From the NCBI GenBank assembly GCA_910577675.1, contig CAJTOR010000016.1, positions 1 through 64,000 on the forward strand: a DNA stretch of 64,000 bases, given 5' to 3'. Below the pieces are notes generated by a model, which searched no databases, was not told the DNA's origin, and was given only the letters and a program-made list of their open reading frames with translations. The position numbers and the translations under genes are program-made. This DNA comes from an uncultured Lachnospiraceae bacterium. Its GTDB lineage: Bacteria; Bacillota; Clostridia; Lachnospirales; Lachnospiraceae. Positions within the stretch are counted from its first letter, which is position 1, and every line of letters begins with the position of its first letter. This document shows, in pieces, positions 18,692 through 27,008 of the stretch.

Positions 18692-19249
18692 CTAATCCAC
18701 CACAAACTCAACACTTAAATCCCATTTCGAATCATCCTTTTCCCATGATACTTCTTTTCTCAAAAGGTACTTTCCACGTTTAAAGTCGTAATATTGTAAA
18801 TAACATTTCATATCATTGGAATCATTCGGTTGTAGCAAATACCCTCTATCATTAAAAACGAAGTCTTGCTCCGATGGCTTCATTTCATCATAAGGTACCC
18901 ATGTATTTTCCGACCACCTATACAAAGAAAACGAACTTCCATACATCACAACATCTTCGCTTTTATTCTGAATCGTAACTGTCATTTCCTCCCCATCCCG
19001 ACGGATTTCCTTCTTCTGTGCTGTCATAAAGAACACAGGGACTTTTCCATCCGCCCAGGATAAACCATCATCCTGCGATGTAAAAATATAATCAGCTCCC
19101 TCTTCCTGAACATAAATTGCCATTACATCACCTTCCTTAGAATTCTTTTTGGATAAAATCAAAATTACAACGAATAAAACAAGGACGCAAAGCAGTACTG
19201 CGATCGCATATTTCTTTCTGCTATTTGCTTTTCTCAAATTTTCTTTCAT
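18692..19249 (-). CDS. membrane-anchored Ig-like domain protein
   Basis: 185 aa: a basic N terminus, one transmembrane helix (about 13-33), then an extracellular domain. Its blocks MTVTIQNKSEDVVMYG, SLYRWSENTWVPY and GKYLLRKEV match the bacterial Ig-like fold used in many Firmicute surface proteins (asymmetric beta sandwich with a 'G.Y.L' last strand). GAGGGGAAG precedes ATG 19249. It lies about 80 nt downstream of the S1 protease on the same strand, so the two are probably co-transcribed. It may be an accessory or anchor for the protease; this is inference. Confidence 0.65.
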   Translation of the reverse strand: MKENLRKANSRKKYAIAVLLCVLVLFVVILILSKKNSKEGDVMAIYVQEEGADYIFTSQDDGLSWADGKVPVFFMTAQKKEIRRDGEEMTVTIQNKSEDVVMYGSSFSLYRWSENTWVPYDEMKPSEQDFVFNDRGYLLQPNDSNDMKCYLQYYDFKRGKYLLRKEVSWEKDDSKWDLSVEFVVD

Positions 19250-19329
19250 TTTCTTCCCCTCCTGTCAAATATCACAATCAGGCTAGGATGTTGAATACAT
19301 ACATCCCAGCCACAATAACAACGCAATCC

Positions 19330-20577
19330 TTAATTTGTATCAGGTGTAAACCATGTTTTAAAACATTTATATGGTGTGAAGTAAAGCATGTCTTTTTTAT
19401 TGCTACCTTTATGAACACCAACAAAATTGTATCCACCCATACCATTATTAATATAATATGGTCCACCACTATCACCACCCACTGACTCCCCGGAAATTAA
19501 AGATACTCCTGAAATTCCTGTAACATAAATTCCACCATCATCATATACTGTCATATTATTTTCTGTAACAGTTCCTGTGCAATATCCTCCCTTAAACCCA
19601 TATTTCATTACTAAGGTACCCGGTGCCACTTCATCCTTCGTTCCCGTTATCTTACGGATTGTATCAAATGATGGTCCGTATACTTTATTGGTTTGTGTAA
19701 AATTATTTGATGTTTTCCGAACAGCAGCCCAGTCACCATAACAATTATTATAATACATAGTTAAAAATGTGCTTCCATATAAACTTCCACCAATATATGC
19801 TTTTGCCCCTTCGCCCGTCACTGTAGCACCATGTCCGCACGTAATAAACCCTGGGTAATCATTCCCTTCTTTTGAATGTATTGTTCCACATATTCCAACA
19901 GAAGCAGAACCTCCTCCATCCTTAAATTCCGAACCACCATACACATCAACCTGGTTAACAACCTCACTACCTTCAACAATGTTAAACAAATCCACTCCAT
20001 AACTTGCATCACTGTCTGAATCTACACCTGATCGCAAAGTATTTAACTTATTCTCCAGTTTCTGTTCTGCCGCCTGTACTGGCTCTAATACTTCATAAAC
20101 AATATTATTCCCTGCAACATGGACATAAGAACAACTGATCTCAATATCATCCTTAATTTGCTCATACATATCGTTCCGCATTTCATACAGTTCATTTAAG
20201 GAATAATCCATTTCAACATACTGAACACAGTCAAATTCACCCAAGACAAGGTCGTATTTCTCAACCGAATCAAGAGTAGTAAGCCCGACAATAAGGTCGT
20301 TATTCTCAATCCATGCACCAGCATAATCATCCGGAAATATATCCATACCAGACTCTGATACGCCAAACAACGACCTTAGTTCAGAATATGCCTGTGTTGC
20401 CTCCTCCTGCATCTCCATCTTTTGCATCCATAAAGAAATATCTTCCTGTTCCTCTTCACTTCTTATATCTCCACTAACATTTCCCGAAATATCCTGTGCT
20501 GCCTGAGCTTGCCAAGAAAAGAAAGAACTCAAAATACATAGAATCGCTAAAAACCCTGCAACCTTTTTGTGCTTCAT
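19330..20577 (-). CDS. secreted trypsin-like (S1) serine protease
   Basis: 415 aa. Signal peptide MKHKKVAGF...SWQAQA (1-26), pro-region of about 180 aa, then a chymotrypsin-fold domain. The catalytic triad is His249 (FITCGHGA), Asp282 (YGDWAAV) and Ser370 (GGDSGGP), as in streptogrisin-like proteases. Residue pairs such as C230/C247 could form disulfides. ATG 20577 follows GGAGG; a TTG six bases earlier is less suitable. The gene is divergent from a 46 aa secreted peptide whose regulator follows, so peptide maturation or quorum-controlled exoprotease activity are both plausible. Its promoter block is shared with a broken secreted-protein gene at 8.8 kb. Confidence 0.9.
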   Translation of the reverse strand: MKHKKVAGFLAILCILSSFFSWQAQAAQDISGNVSGDIRSEEEQEDISLWMQKMEMQEEATQAYSELRSLFGVSESGMDIFPDDYAGAWIENNDLIVGLTTLDSVEKYDLVLGEFDCVQYVEMDYSLNELYEMRNDMYEQIKDDIEISCSYVHVAGNNIVYEVLEPVQAAEQKLENKLNTLRSGVDSDSDASYGVDLFNIVEGSEVVNQVDVYGGSEFKDGGGSASVGICGTIHSKEGNDYPGFITCGHGATVTGEGAKAYIGGSLYGSTFLTMYYNNCYGDWAAVRKTSNNFTQTNKVYGPSFDTIRKITGTKDEVAPGTLVMKYGFKGGYCTGTVTENNMTVYDDGGIYVTGISGVSLISGESVGGDSGGPYYINNGMGGYNFVGVHKGSNKKDMLYFTPYKCFKTWFTPDTN

Positions 20578-20701
20578 AAACAAACCTCCAAAATTTCCTT
20601 AATTTTTCAATTCGGTCTGACTTACCAAATGAGAAAAAATCTGTCTCACTACTTTATTGTTTGACATTCTCCCATCGATAATAAATTTACAAGTTCCATC
20701 T

Positions 20702-20800
20702 GAGAATCCTCATCCACTTAAGCTTACCCATACTATATCACATCCTAAAATTTCTTTCAAGAAAAACGACAGCAAAAATTTCCAGTTATTTCCTTGGTTT
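20702..20800 (-). promoter_or_regulatory. S1 protease promoter, block shared with 8878-8985
   Basis: Minus strand TTGAAA (20760-20755), 17 nt, TATAGT (20737-20732), followed by the conserved 28 nt leader and preceded by CGTTTTTCTTG. The untranslated leader is about 150 nt. Confidence 0.75.
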
Positions 20801-20815
20801 TTGAATTCATTTTTC

Positions 20816-20844
20816 TTGCATAATTCCCCAATTTGTGCTATGGT
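20816..20844 (+). promoter_or_regulatory. promoter of the secreted peptide gene, locus 1
   Basis: TTGCAT (20816-20821), 17 nt, TATGGT (20839-20844), with AAAGGAG and ATG 35 nt downstream. It is divergent from the protease promoter; the two cores are about 55 bp apart. Confidence 0.7.
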
Positions 20845-20879
20845 GCAACACGAAACTACTTGAAAGGAGAAAAACCGCT

Positions 20880-21020
20880 ATGAAACATTTGAAAAAACTA
20901 CTTAGCATCTTCCTTATCCTGTGGATACTAACAGGGATTTCAGTGCCGGGGAATGGGTGCAGTACATTGTCGAATCCAAATCCAGCACCTTCTGATAAAG
21001 AAAATATTATTGAAGATTAA
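20880..21020 (+). CDS. small secreted peptide, candidate pheromone precursor, locus 1
   Basis: 46 aa: Lys-rich start MKHLKKLL, hydrophobic core to about residue 20, then an exported tail GNGCSTLSNPNPAPSDKENI. AAAGGAG precedes the ATG. The tail shares the NPNP..P.D pattern with the 57 aa peptide at 61437, and both genes sit tail-to-tail with homologous regulators. Only 4 nt separate its stop from that of the regulator on the other strand. The size, export signal and partner fit Phr/PapR/SHP-type pro-peptides; the mature form is not determinable. Alternatives: a small lipoprotein-like or toxin peptide (one Cys, no clear lipobox). Confidence 0.7.
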   Translation: MKHLKKLLSIFLILWILTGISVPGNGCSTLSNPNPAPSDKENIIED

Positions 21021-21024
21021 GTTA

Positions 21025-23145
21025 TCATTTTCTCTTCATATCCGCCAGTTCATCCTGTCTATAACGTTCATCTAAATAGTCTTCTATCATTTTACAACCC
21101 ATTTCACTTTTTAAAAACAACCTCTCAACAGCGTATGCCTGGCGGATCAACCTAAAATCCTTCTCCTCCATTCCCTTCCCGGACTTTAAATCCTCCACAA
21201 TCCGAAACTTCTCAAACAGAAGCGCCCCCCACTGAGTATATAAGTTCAAATGGTATACTGCCCTCAATCCAGCATCTGCACACTGCATTGCCTCATCTGG
21301 ATTCCCCATCTCCCGCTCCATATGACACAGGCAATATAAAATCTTTATGAAATACTCCGGGAAAAAACCCGCCGCCCGTTTATCTTCCAAATATTTCCTC
21401 TGTTTTTTGAGTACCTTAATCCAAAAACTTATATCCTCCCCCCCGTAATTCCAGGAAATCTCCATCAATGCCCACCATTCCAGCCGCATCAGGGAACACC
21501 CAACCTCCGCGAATTTTTCCCGTTTCACTCCGGAGTACTCCACCACCTTCCACATTTCCTGATTCTTTTCCTCCTCTGTGATCTTCCCTTCCTTCCAATC
21601 AAAAAGTGCATCCCAGTATACCCCAAATTGCTCATTTGTCATATATTTCCAATTTAATTTTTCTTCCAGTTCGGAAAGAAGTTTCCTCCCCTCCTCAAAC
21701 TTCCCATCCCCATACATGCGAAACATAAGAGCGAATTTCTTATATTCCCCGTCCTCCTCCGTTATAAAGCCCGGATCATACATCTTCCAATTCATTTTCA
21801 GACGCTCCTGTAACATCTTTCGTTTCTGGGGCTTTGGGGTCGCTTTCCCTTTCAAAATCGGCATAAGGGACTTGACCGGATCGGAATAGATTTTCTCCCC
21901 CAGTCGATACATATCAAGCCCCTGCAATTCCATGCGCTCGCCAATAATCTCCGGAAGATTGTGCATGCATCTTTCCGCATAATCCGAATCGAGATCATCA
22001 AAATCATCCATACCATTATATACAGACTTATCCCCGGAATTTGAAACGATAAGCTCACAAATATCCTCCCAGGCTCCGAGAAGGATCTGCGAGGTACTTT
22101 CCTCCTCCTTATGATCCCCAAAATACGGCATTCCCCGCAATAGTCCAAGGCGCAGGAACTCCATTTTTAGAAAAAGCGGAAAATTCCTCTGAGTTAGACC
22201 AAGCAGTTTAAGCCCGTCTGTCAAATCTTCCAGTATCTTTATACTCTCTTTTGCATCCTTAAATCTCTCCACTCCATTCTGCCCTGCAAACAGTGCTTCC
22301 GGCTCCAATCGGGATACAGTTTTTTTAGTGCCGGGTGAAGACCAAATGGCCTTACATCTTCCCTCTTCCCACCACATATTATCCCCGAAAATTCCCCTCA
22401 ACCGGTTCTTCGCCATACGATAACAAAGAAGTGGATACAATTTTCCTGTATCCGCGCGGTCTTTTGGCACTTTACAAAGGTAGGCGGCAAGTTCATCATA
22501 CCACAAAAAAGCCTCCTCCTCTTTCCCCATACATTCACACAGTCTTGCAAAGCGCGCCAGCAAAAACAGCTCCATCAGATGCATCCGTTTCATCCTGCAC
22601 CATCCGGGTTCCGGCTCCCTCTTCCCATATACCTCTCCGGAAAATGTCTGCCGTAGACCGCCAAGGATGATTCTTGACTGCTCCGTATAGGGGCGAGCCT
22701 GCCGCCTTGCAATCTCTGCGAGGGAAAGTGCCAGGAACTGCCGGTGAAGGGCGCACTCCCCCCGCGGCATGATCCCGCCGACCTCCACCTTTCTTTTGTG
22801 ATCCGACCTGTTTTCCGCAGCACATGCCACACCCATTTCCTCTAACTTTTGCTCATACTCATAAATCCTCACTCTGGCACGGTCAAGTTCCCCTTTCCGG
22901 ATTTCCTGCCATATCACACTCCGCCCTAACGCCAGCAGATATTGTTCCGCACTCAACATCACATCGTACTTATCCACCGATTTTCCCAGCCGCTGCGCCA
23001 TCGCATGCACCTGCATCACCCAGACGGCAGGCTCGCCCTCCTCCACCCAAAGAAAAAACTCCTGCTCCTCGCAAATACCGTCAAGCAGCAAAGCTCTACT
23101 AATCTTCTGCTCCTTTAGTTCCCTCTCAATTACGTTTTTCAGCAT
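21025..23145 (-). CDS. large double-HTH helical-repeat regulator, RRNPP-like, locus 1
   Basis: 706 aa, cytoplasmic. N-terminal HTH-like segment (1-60, IERELKEQKISRALLLDGI), an alpha-helical repeat region of about 300 aa including LHRQFLALSLAEIARR and LLARFARLCECMGKEEEAF, a second HTH-like segment about residues 390-445 (IIGERMELQGLDMYRLGEK), then more TPR-like repeats to the end (CHMEREMGNPDEAMQCADAG). The same plan and the LHRQFL block recur in the 61504-63429 protein. RRNPP receptors combine one HTH with TPRs and bind re-imported peptides; a second HTH is unusual. GGGAGG precedes ATG 23145. It is convergent with the candidate peptide gene. Confidence 0.75.
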   Translation of the reverse strand: MLKNVIERELKEQKISRALLLDGICEEQEFFLWVEEGEPAVWVMQVHAMAQRLGKSVDKYDVMLSAEQYLLALGRSVIWQEIRKGELDRARVRIYEYEQKLEEMGVACAAENRSDHKRKVEVGGIMPRGECALHRQFLALSLAEIARRQARPYTEQSRIILGGLRQTFSGEVYGKREPEPGWCRMKRMHLMELFLLARFARLCECMGKEEEAFLWYDELAAYLCKVPKDRADTGKLYPLLCYRMAKNRLRGIFGDNMWWEEGRCKAIWSSPGTKKTVSRLEPEALFAGQNGVERFKDAKESIKILEDLTDGLKLLGLTQRNFPLFLKMEFLRLGLLRGMPYFGDHKEEESTSQILLGAWEDICELIVSNSGDKSVYNGMDDFDDLDSDYAERCMHNLPEIIGERMELQGLDMYRLGEKIYSDPVKSLMPILKGKATPKPQKRKMLQERLKMNWKMYDPGFITEEDGEYKKFALMFRMYGDGKFEEGRKLLSELEEKLNWKYMTNEQFGVYWDALFDWKEGKITEEEKNQEMWKVVEYSGVKREKFAEVGCSLMRLEWWALMEISWNYGGEDISFWIKVLKKQRKYLEDKRAAGFFPEYFIKILYCLCHMEREMGNPDEAMQCADAGLRAVYHLNLYTQWGALLFEKFRIVEDLKSGKGMEEKDFRLIRQAYAVERLFLKSEMGCKMIEDYLDERYRQDELADMKRK

Positions 23146-23194
23146 CTTATGCCTCCCATATATACAGAAAAAACATAATTCTCTATTATTTTAC

Positions 23195-23223
23195 ATCATA
23201 ACATAATTGCTTATATATTACAA
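23195..23223 (-). promoter_or_regulatory. promoter of the locus 1 regulator
   Basis: Minus strand TTGTAA (23223-23218), 17 nt, TATGAT (23200-23195). The 8-mer ACATAATT occurs at the -10 end and again 28 nt downstream, a possible direct-repeat operator. Confidence 0.65.
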
Positions 23224-23247
23224 GTATTTTTATACAAACATGAAATT

Positions 23248-24030
23248 TTGATATTTTTTCTTTCCATCCCTATTATATCCTCCCTATCTGACGAATCCTT
23301 TTTAACAATCCGAAAAATCCCGGAGCCTTTACACCGGCAACTTCGAGAAGCATTGCAATATATCCAGAACAGCGTAATTCAGGAACAGGTAATCAAACTT
23401 CCGGACAAAGCAGAGGCGGATCGTTTTTTCAACTACCCATATGCGGCAATCGAAGAAAGTCTGTGTAACGCAGTTTATCATAAAGGCTATGATGTACGTG
23501 AACCAATTGAAGTCCGCGTACTCCCAGACCGGATTGAAATTGTTAGCCATCCCGGTGCTGACCGCTCCATCACGGAACAGGGGCTAAAAACATATCATGT
23601 ATTTAACAGGCGCTACCGGAATCGGCGAATCGGCGAATTTTTAAAGGAGATGCATCTGACAGAAGGACGCAACACCGGTTTTAAAAAAATCCTAAACGCC
23701 TTAAAACGAAATGGCTCACCCGACCCGATTTTTGAAACAGACCCTGAACGTCTTTCTTTTTCAAGCACATTATTGATCCACCCATATTTTATCCTGCAAA
23801 ATGAGGGAGAAAATGAGGGAGAAAACAAAGAAATCACCAAAAATGAACGGATGATCCTGACAGCGATTGAAAAAGAACCTTCTATTTCGGTTGCAAAGAT
23901 GGTAAAAGAATTGGGGCTTTCAAAAGCCTCGCTGGAACGCGCGATTAAATCCCTGAAAGAAAAACATTTCATCAAACGCCAGGGTCCTGCAAAGGGTGGG
24001 AAATGGATTATTTTAAAAAAATTTTTGTGA
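23248..24030 (+). pseudogene. 5'-truncated AlbA_2/Schlafen-type ATPase-like regulator
   Basis: From about residue 28 on, the frame matches the C-terminal two thirds of proteins annotated as RecG-like or AlbA_2 'putative DNA-binding' proteins: PLHRQLREALQYIQNSVI, FFNYPYAAIEESLCNAVYHK, RRYRNRRIGEFLKEMHLTEG. A wHTH end follows (SISVAKMVKELGLSKASLE). The N-terminal AlbA_2 domain of about 200 aa is absent, and the first 25 codons are unrelated AT-rich sequence without a ribosome site. The last 23 bp overlap the convergent C39-like gene. Confidence 0.65.
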
Positions 24031-24595
24031 TATAATAAAGCCCCAGCCTTTCCACATCGACATACCGGGAAGCTTTCGCATTATACCCGTCCCGCACTTT
24101 GTAAAAACGATATTCCTTCTGCGAATCATCCACATAAGTGCACCATCCATAAGCTACAACGGTATGATCGTGGTAACCGCTCCCCTCCTCCCTCCAGATA
24201 TTAATCAGAACCGGGTATCCTGCATTAATCTGGCGGCAGGCGGATTTCCACGGAAAAAATAAATCGCTGTCGGGTTGCAGATCAGTATTGTATAAGAAAA
24301 GGCAGTTTCTGGAATACGGCTCGTATTTCAGAATATTCAGATAATAATTTTCTTCTCTCCCATAACCATTTGAAACCGCAATTTCCTTACATTGCTCAAG
24401 CCTGGCTGCAAAACCAATCCCATCCGCCGGTTTCAGATGGTGGGTTATAACAGCCGCAACCGCATATATGGCACATGCATTGTGGTCATGTATTTCATAT
24501 CCGTCAAAATCAAAGGGCTGGCTGAAAGCACTTAAAGTATAATTTTTTCCCGGCTTCCTCCCCTGTAAATAAGTTAATGGATTTTCAATCGGCAT
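24008..24595 (-). CDS. C39-like cysteine peptidase-fold protein
   Basis: 195 aa without a signal peptide. A Cys in HNACAIYAVAAV (about residue 41) and a His in GYHDHTVVAYGW (about residue 146), followed by Asp in KVRDGYN, fit the Cys-His-Asp order of papain-fold C39-like domains. These occur in stand-alone, often intracellular Firmicute proteins of unknown substrate. GGGAGGTAACA precedes ATG 24595. No transporter or bacteriocin gene is adjacent, so a leader-peptide protease role is unsupported. Confidence 0.65.
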   Translation of the reverse strand: MPIENPLTYLQGRKPGKNYTLSAFSQPFDFDGYEIHDHNACAIYAVAAVITHHLKPADGIGFAARLEQCKEIAVSNGYGREENYYLNILKYEPYSRNCLFLYNTDLQPDSDLFFPWKSACRQINAGYPVLINIWREEGSGYHDHTVVAYGWCTYVDDSQKEYRFYKVRDGYNAKASRYVDVERLGLYYITKIFLK

Positions 24596-24663
24596 TGTTA
24601 CCTCCCTTTTCCTGCATTCCGTCTTTTCCGTAATTTAACCCCAAAATTTTTGACATATGCCAA

Positions 24664-24699
24664 CAAGAACACCCACGACTAAAGTCACGGGTGTTCTTG
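24664..24699 (-). terminator. hairpin after the acyltransferase-like pseudogene
   Basis: CAAGAACACCC and GGGTGTTCTTG flank a nested GACT/AGTC pairing. It starts 3 nt after the original stop codon at 24702. Confidence 0.7.
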
Positions 24700-24701
24700 C
24701 T

Positions 24702-25397
24702 TTATTCATAAATTTCCTGGCAGATAATCTCGCCACTCCACTCATCAAAACTTGCCAGCCTAAGCTTATCAAGAACACCCAGGCTCTCAAAACGTGCTGT
24801 AACGCGCGCAAACGGCAGTGGTATTACATATTTATCCCATCTTTTATTCAAACGAATAATCCGTTTGTATGTAAAATGAGCCTACACAACATGTTTCTCC
24901 CTCTCCTTCGCCAGCATAAACAACAATTTTTTCGGCTCGCGGTAAGGTCCTGACGGTCCGTCAAAGACCGCTGCCATAATCAGTTCCGGCCTGCGCGCCG
25001 CCTCAAGCATTTTCTTGAATGCCACCTTCATCTCCATGCCGTCGGGTATGCGCAGCGCCTCCCCGCCGTTATGTCTTAATGTATCCTCAATATAATCCCC
25101 CCGCGTATTCGCAGTGACAATCGCGCAGATATTGCTGTGTTCCTTCGCCAGTTCGCTCAACATAAGTTCCATTGAATAGCAGTCTTCATGCCAAAATCCA
25201 AACATGATGCCAGCACGAAAAAGTTCGCGGTTTTCAATATGGAAACGGCAGGTTTTTAAAAGCAGTTTTGTGTAGGCAAGGAAAATGTAATTCAACAGCT
25301 TAAAGCGCAGTCTTGCCTTGCGGGCATGGATCAAGATCCGGTCGCCCTTCAATTCCTCAATCTCTCCCGGATTATCGATATTTTTTCGTTTTCTCAT
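24702..25397 (-). pseudogene. DUF374 / lysophospholipid acyltransferase-like protein with amber codon
   Basis: The frame from ATG 25397 runs 171 codons (GFWHEDCYSMELMLSEL, FDGPSGPYREPKKL) to TAG at 24884-24882. It continues in register for 59 more codons (AHFTYKRIIRLNKRWDKYVI, PLPFARV) to TAA at 24702. That continuation is the expected C terminus of DUF374 proteins, so the TAG is a nonsense mutation in an otherwise full-length 231-codon gene. The family is related to lipid acyltransferases. A promoter TTGTGT-N17-TACAAT lies just upstream of 25436. TAG ends normal genes here (atpC, cysK), so general TAG read-through is unlikely. Confidence 0.7.
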
Positions 25398-25550
25398 CCT
25401 GATACCGATCCTTTTTATGTATTTTGCACCATCCATGCACACATTGTACCATATTGTGCAAAAAAACACAAATATAAAAACCCATAAAACTATAAAAAAC
25501 AGCGCGCCATACACCTTTTTGCGGCGCGCTGCCCAAACTAATCTAGCCCC

Positions 25551-26450
25551 TTACCATTCCCCACGTATAATCGGTGTCGCCAGGTACAGCACTGTCCTGT
25601 CGTTGTCCGCCTCATACCGCATGGCAACCTGCATATTAATTTTTTTGTTCTCCACCGTAATATATTCGGAGAGCATATTTGAGTAAGCGTAGATAGTATA
25701 AAGATCCTCATCGCGGTTTTCATAGATAACTTTTCCTGAAAGATTCCCTATCATCTTATCCGCAAGTTTGTCCCATTCCGATACAGGGAGCTTGCCGGAA
25801 TATGCGCCAAGCAACTGCAAGGTTGTTTCCGCCTGCTTTACTCCCATATCCTTTAATGTATCCAAAATAATATCCCTGTAGTTTAATATATCATACTCAG
25901 TATCCTGATAAATCTCCAGTTCCACATAGAGATAAGTGCGGGAAGTATCCTCGCGCAGCGTAATCGCCTTGATTGTGGTTGCCGCCTGGCGCGCCTGCTT
26001 CGTATAGGAATAAACCTGGCTGACATCCGTTTCCCGCGATGTGATTTCACCGTCCATACGCACACCGATGGCATCCGCGAGATACCCAATAAGCGCCTGC
26101 TTGTCATGTTCTGTCAAAAAAGCTGTCCCGTAATCCGCCGTAATCTGAATCCTGCTCTCCACGCAGCCCACTTCGGAGGCGGCAAATGCATCCACAATAT
26201 CCTTCTGCCTGTACAAAAGGCGGTCGGAAATGGTTTTTGTCACTGTGCCGATCAATAGCAGGGCGCAGAGTACCAGAATTATCTTCATCTTCAGGCTGCC
26301 GTCCACAAAATTCCAAAAACAGTTCCACTCATGTTTAAGCAGTTGGAAAAAAGACAGCTTTTCCTCCTGCCGTTCCCGCTCCCTTAATATTTGCTTCCGC
26401 AGTTTTAGTTCCTGTCTCTGCATGCGCAGCGAATTTCTTTGTCTTTCCAT
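25551..26450 (-). CDS. YwmB-family protein
   Basis: 299 aa: Arg/Gln-rich N-terminal coil (1-50), one transmembrane helix (about 55-75), then an extracytoplasmic domain rich in alpha/beta elements. The YwmB assignment rests mainly on position: in Bacillus ywmB follows atpC, as here, and the size and TM-plus-domain layout agree. Function unknown; no enzymatic motif seen. GGAGG lies before ATG 26450 but is part of a terminator hairpin, an unusual arrangement described separately. Confidence 0.6.
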   Translation of the reverse strand: MERQRNSLRMQRQELKLRKQILRERERQEEKLSFFQLLKHEWNCFWNFVDGSLKMKIILVLCALLLIGTVTKTISDRLLYRQKDIVDAFAASEVGCVESRIQITADYGTAFLTEHDKQALIGYLADAIGVRMDGEITSRETDVSQVYSYTKQARQAATTIKAITLREDTSRTYLYVELEIYQDTEYDILNYRDIILDTLKDMGVKQAETTLQLLGAYSGKLPVSEWDKLADKMIGNLSGKVIYENRDEDLYTIYAYSNMLSEYITVENKKINMQVAMRYEADNDRTVLYLATPIIRGEW

Positions 26451-26494
26451 AAAAAAACCTCCATTCTGATAAAATTATTACCAGAAAATGGAGG
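26451..26494 (-). terminator. terminator after atpC whose stem contains the ywmB ribosome site
   Basis: Minus strand: CCTCCATTTTCTG, 13 nt loop, CAGAATGGAGG, then seven Ts and ATG. The 3' arm supplies the GGAGG of the next gene and the T tract is the SD-to-start spacer. Confidence 0.7.
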
Positions 26495-26576
26495 CTTATA
26501 CGTATACAAAATATTAATCTACAGGATCAAAATGCACTGCCGCAAAACAAATACCAATACAGACTGGCTGCCTATC

Positions 26577-26996
26577 CTATCCGTTCCGCTTCTCCGCCAG
26601 AGCCAAACGCACCAGCGACCTGCGAAGCGCAAGTTCAGCACGCGCTTCGTTCATCTCGGCATCCGCACTCTTTAGGCGGCGCTCCGCACGGATTTTCGCC
26701 TCGTTCGCGCGGTTGATATCAATCTCTTCCGGCCATTCGCAGGACTCCGCAAGAATCACCACTTTGTCCGGGAGGATTTCAACAAAACCCTCAAGGAGCG
26801 CGGCCTCCTTCTGCTGCCCGTCCTTCTTGATGCGCAGTATCCCCGGCGCGACAATCGCCGTCAGCGGGATATGGTCTTTTAATACGCCGATCTCGCCCTC
26901 CGTCGTCGTAAGCTCGACCATATCCGCGTCCTCCTCCAGGAATATCCGGTCGGGAGCAATCACCTGCAATTTAAAATACCTGCCTGACTCTGCCAT
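26577..26996 (-). CDS. atpC: F1Fo ATP synthase epsilon subunit
   Basis: 139 aa. N-terminal beta-sandwich (FKLQVIAPDRIFLEEDADMV, TTEGEIGVLKDHIPLTAIVA) and C-terminal helical hairpin (NRANEAKIRAERRLKSAD), the full epsilon layout. It is part of the central stalk and regulates ATP hydrolysis. ATG 26996 follows AAGGAG; the in-frame GTG at 27005 is closer to the upstream stop but has no ribosome site. Last gene of the operon, 12 nt after atpD. Confidence 0.96.
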   Translation of the reverse strand: MAESGRYFKLQVIAPDRIFLEEDADMVELTTTEGEIGVLKDHIPLTAIVAPGILRIKKDGQQKEAALLEGFVEILPDKVVILAESCEWPEEIDINRANEAKIRAERRLKSADAEMNEARAELALRRSLVRLALAEKRNG

Positions 26997-27008
26997 TCGC
27001 TCCACTCC

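Noticed and set aside
20880..21020. Locus 1 peptide as an AgrD-like cyclic pheromone
   Set aside because: No AgrB-like processing membrane protein or histidine kinase is present, the N terminus looks like a Sec signal, and the locus 2 peptide lacks a cysteine.
14500..24884. Two in-frame TAG codons (14500-14502 and 24884-24882) as evidence of TAG recoding (pyrrolysine or suppressor)
   Set aside because: TAG serves as the ordinary stop of intact genes such as atpC and cysK, and other genes here are broken by TAA or frameshifts. Nonsense mutation is simpler.
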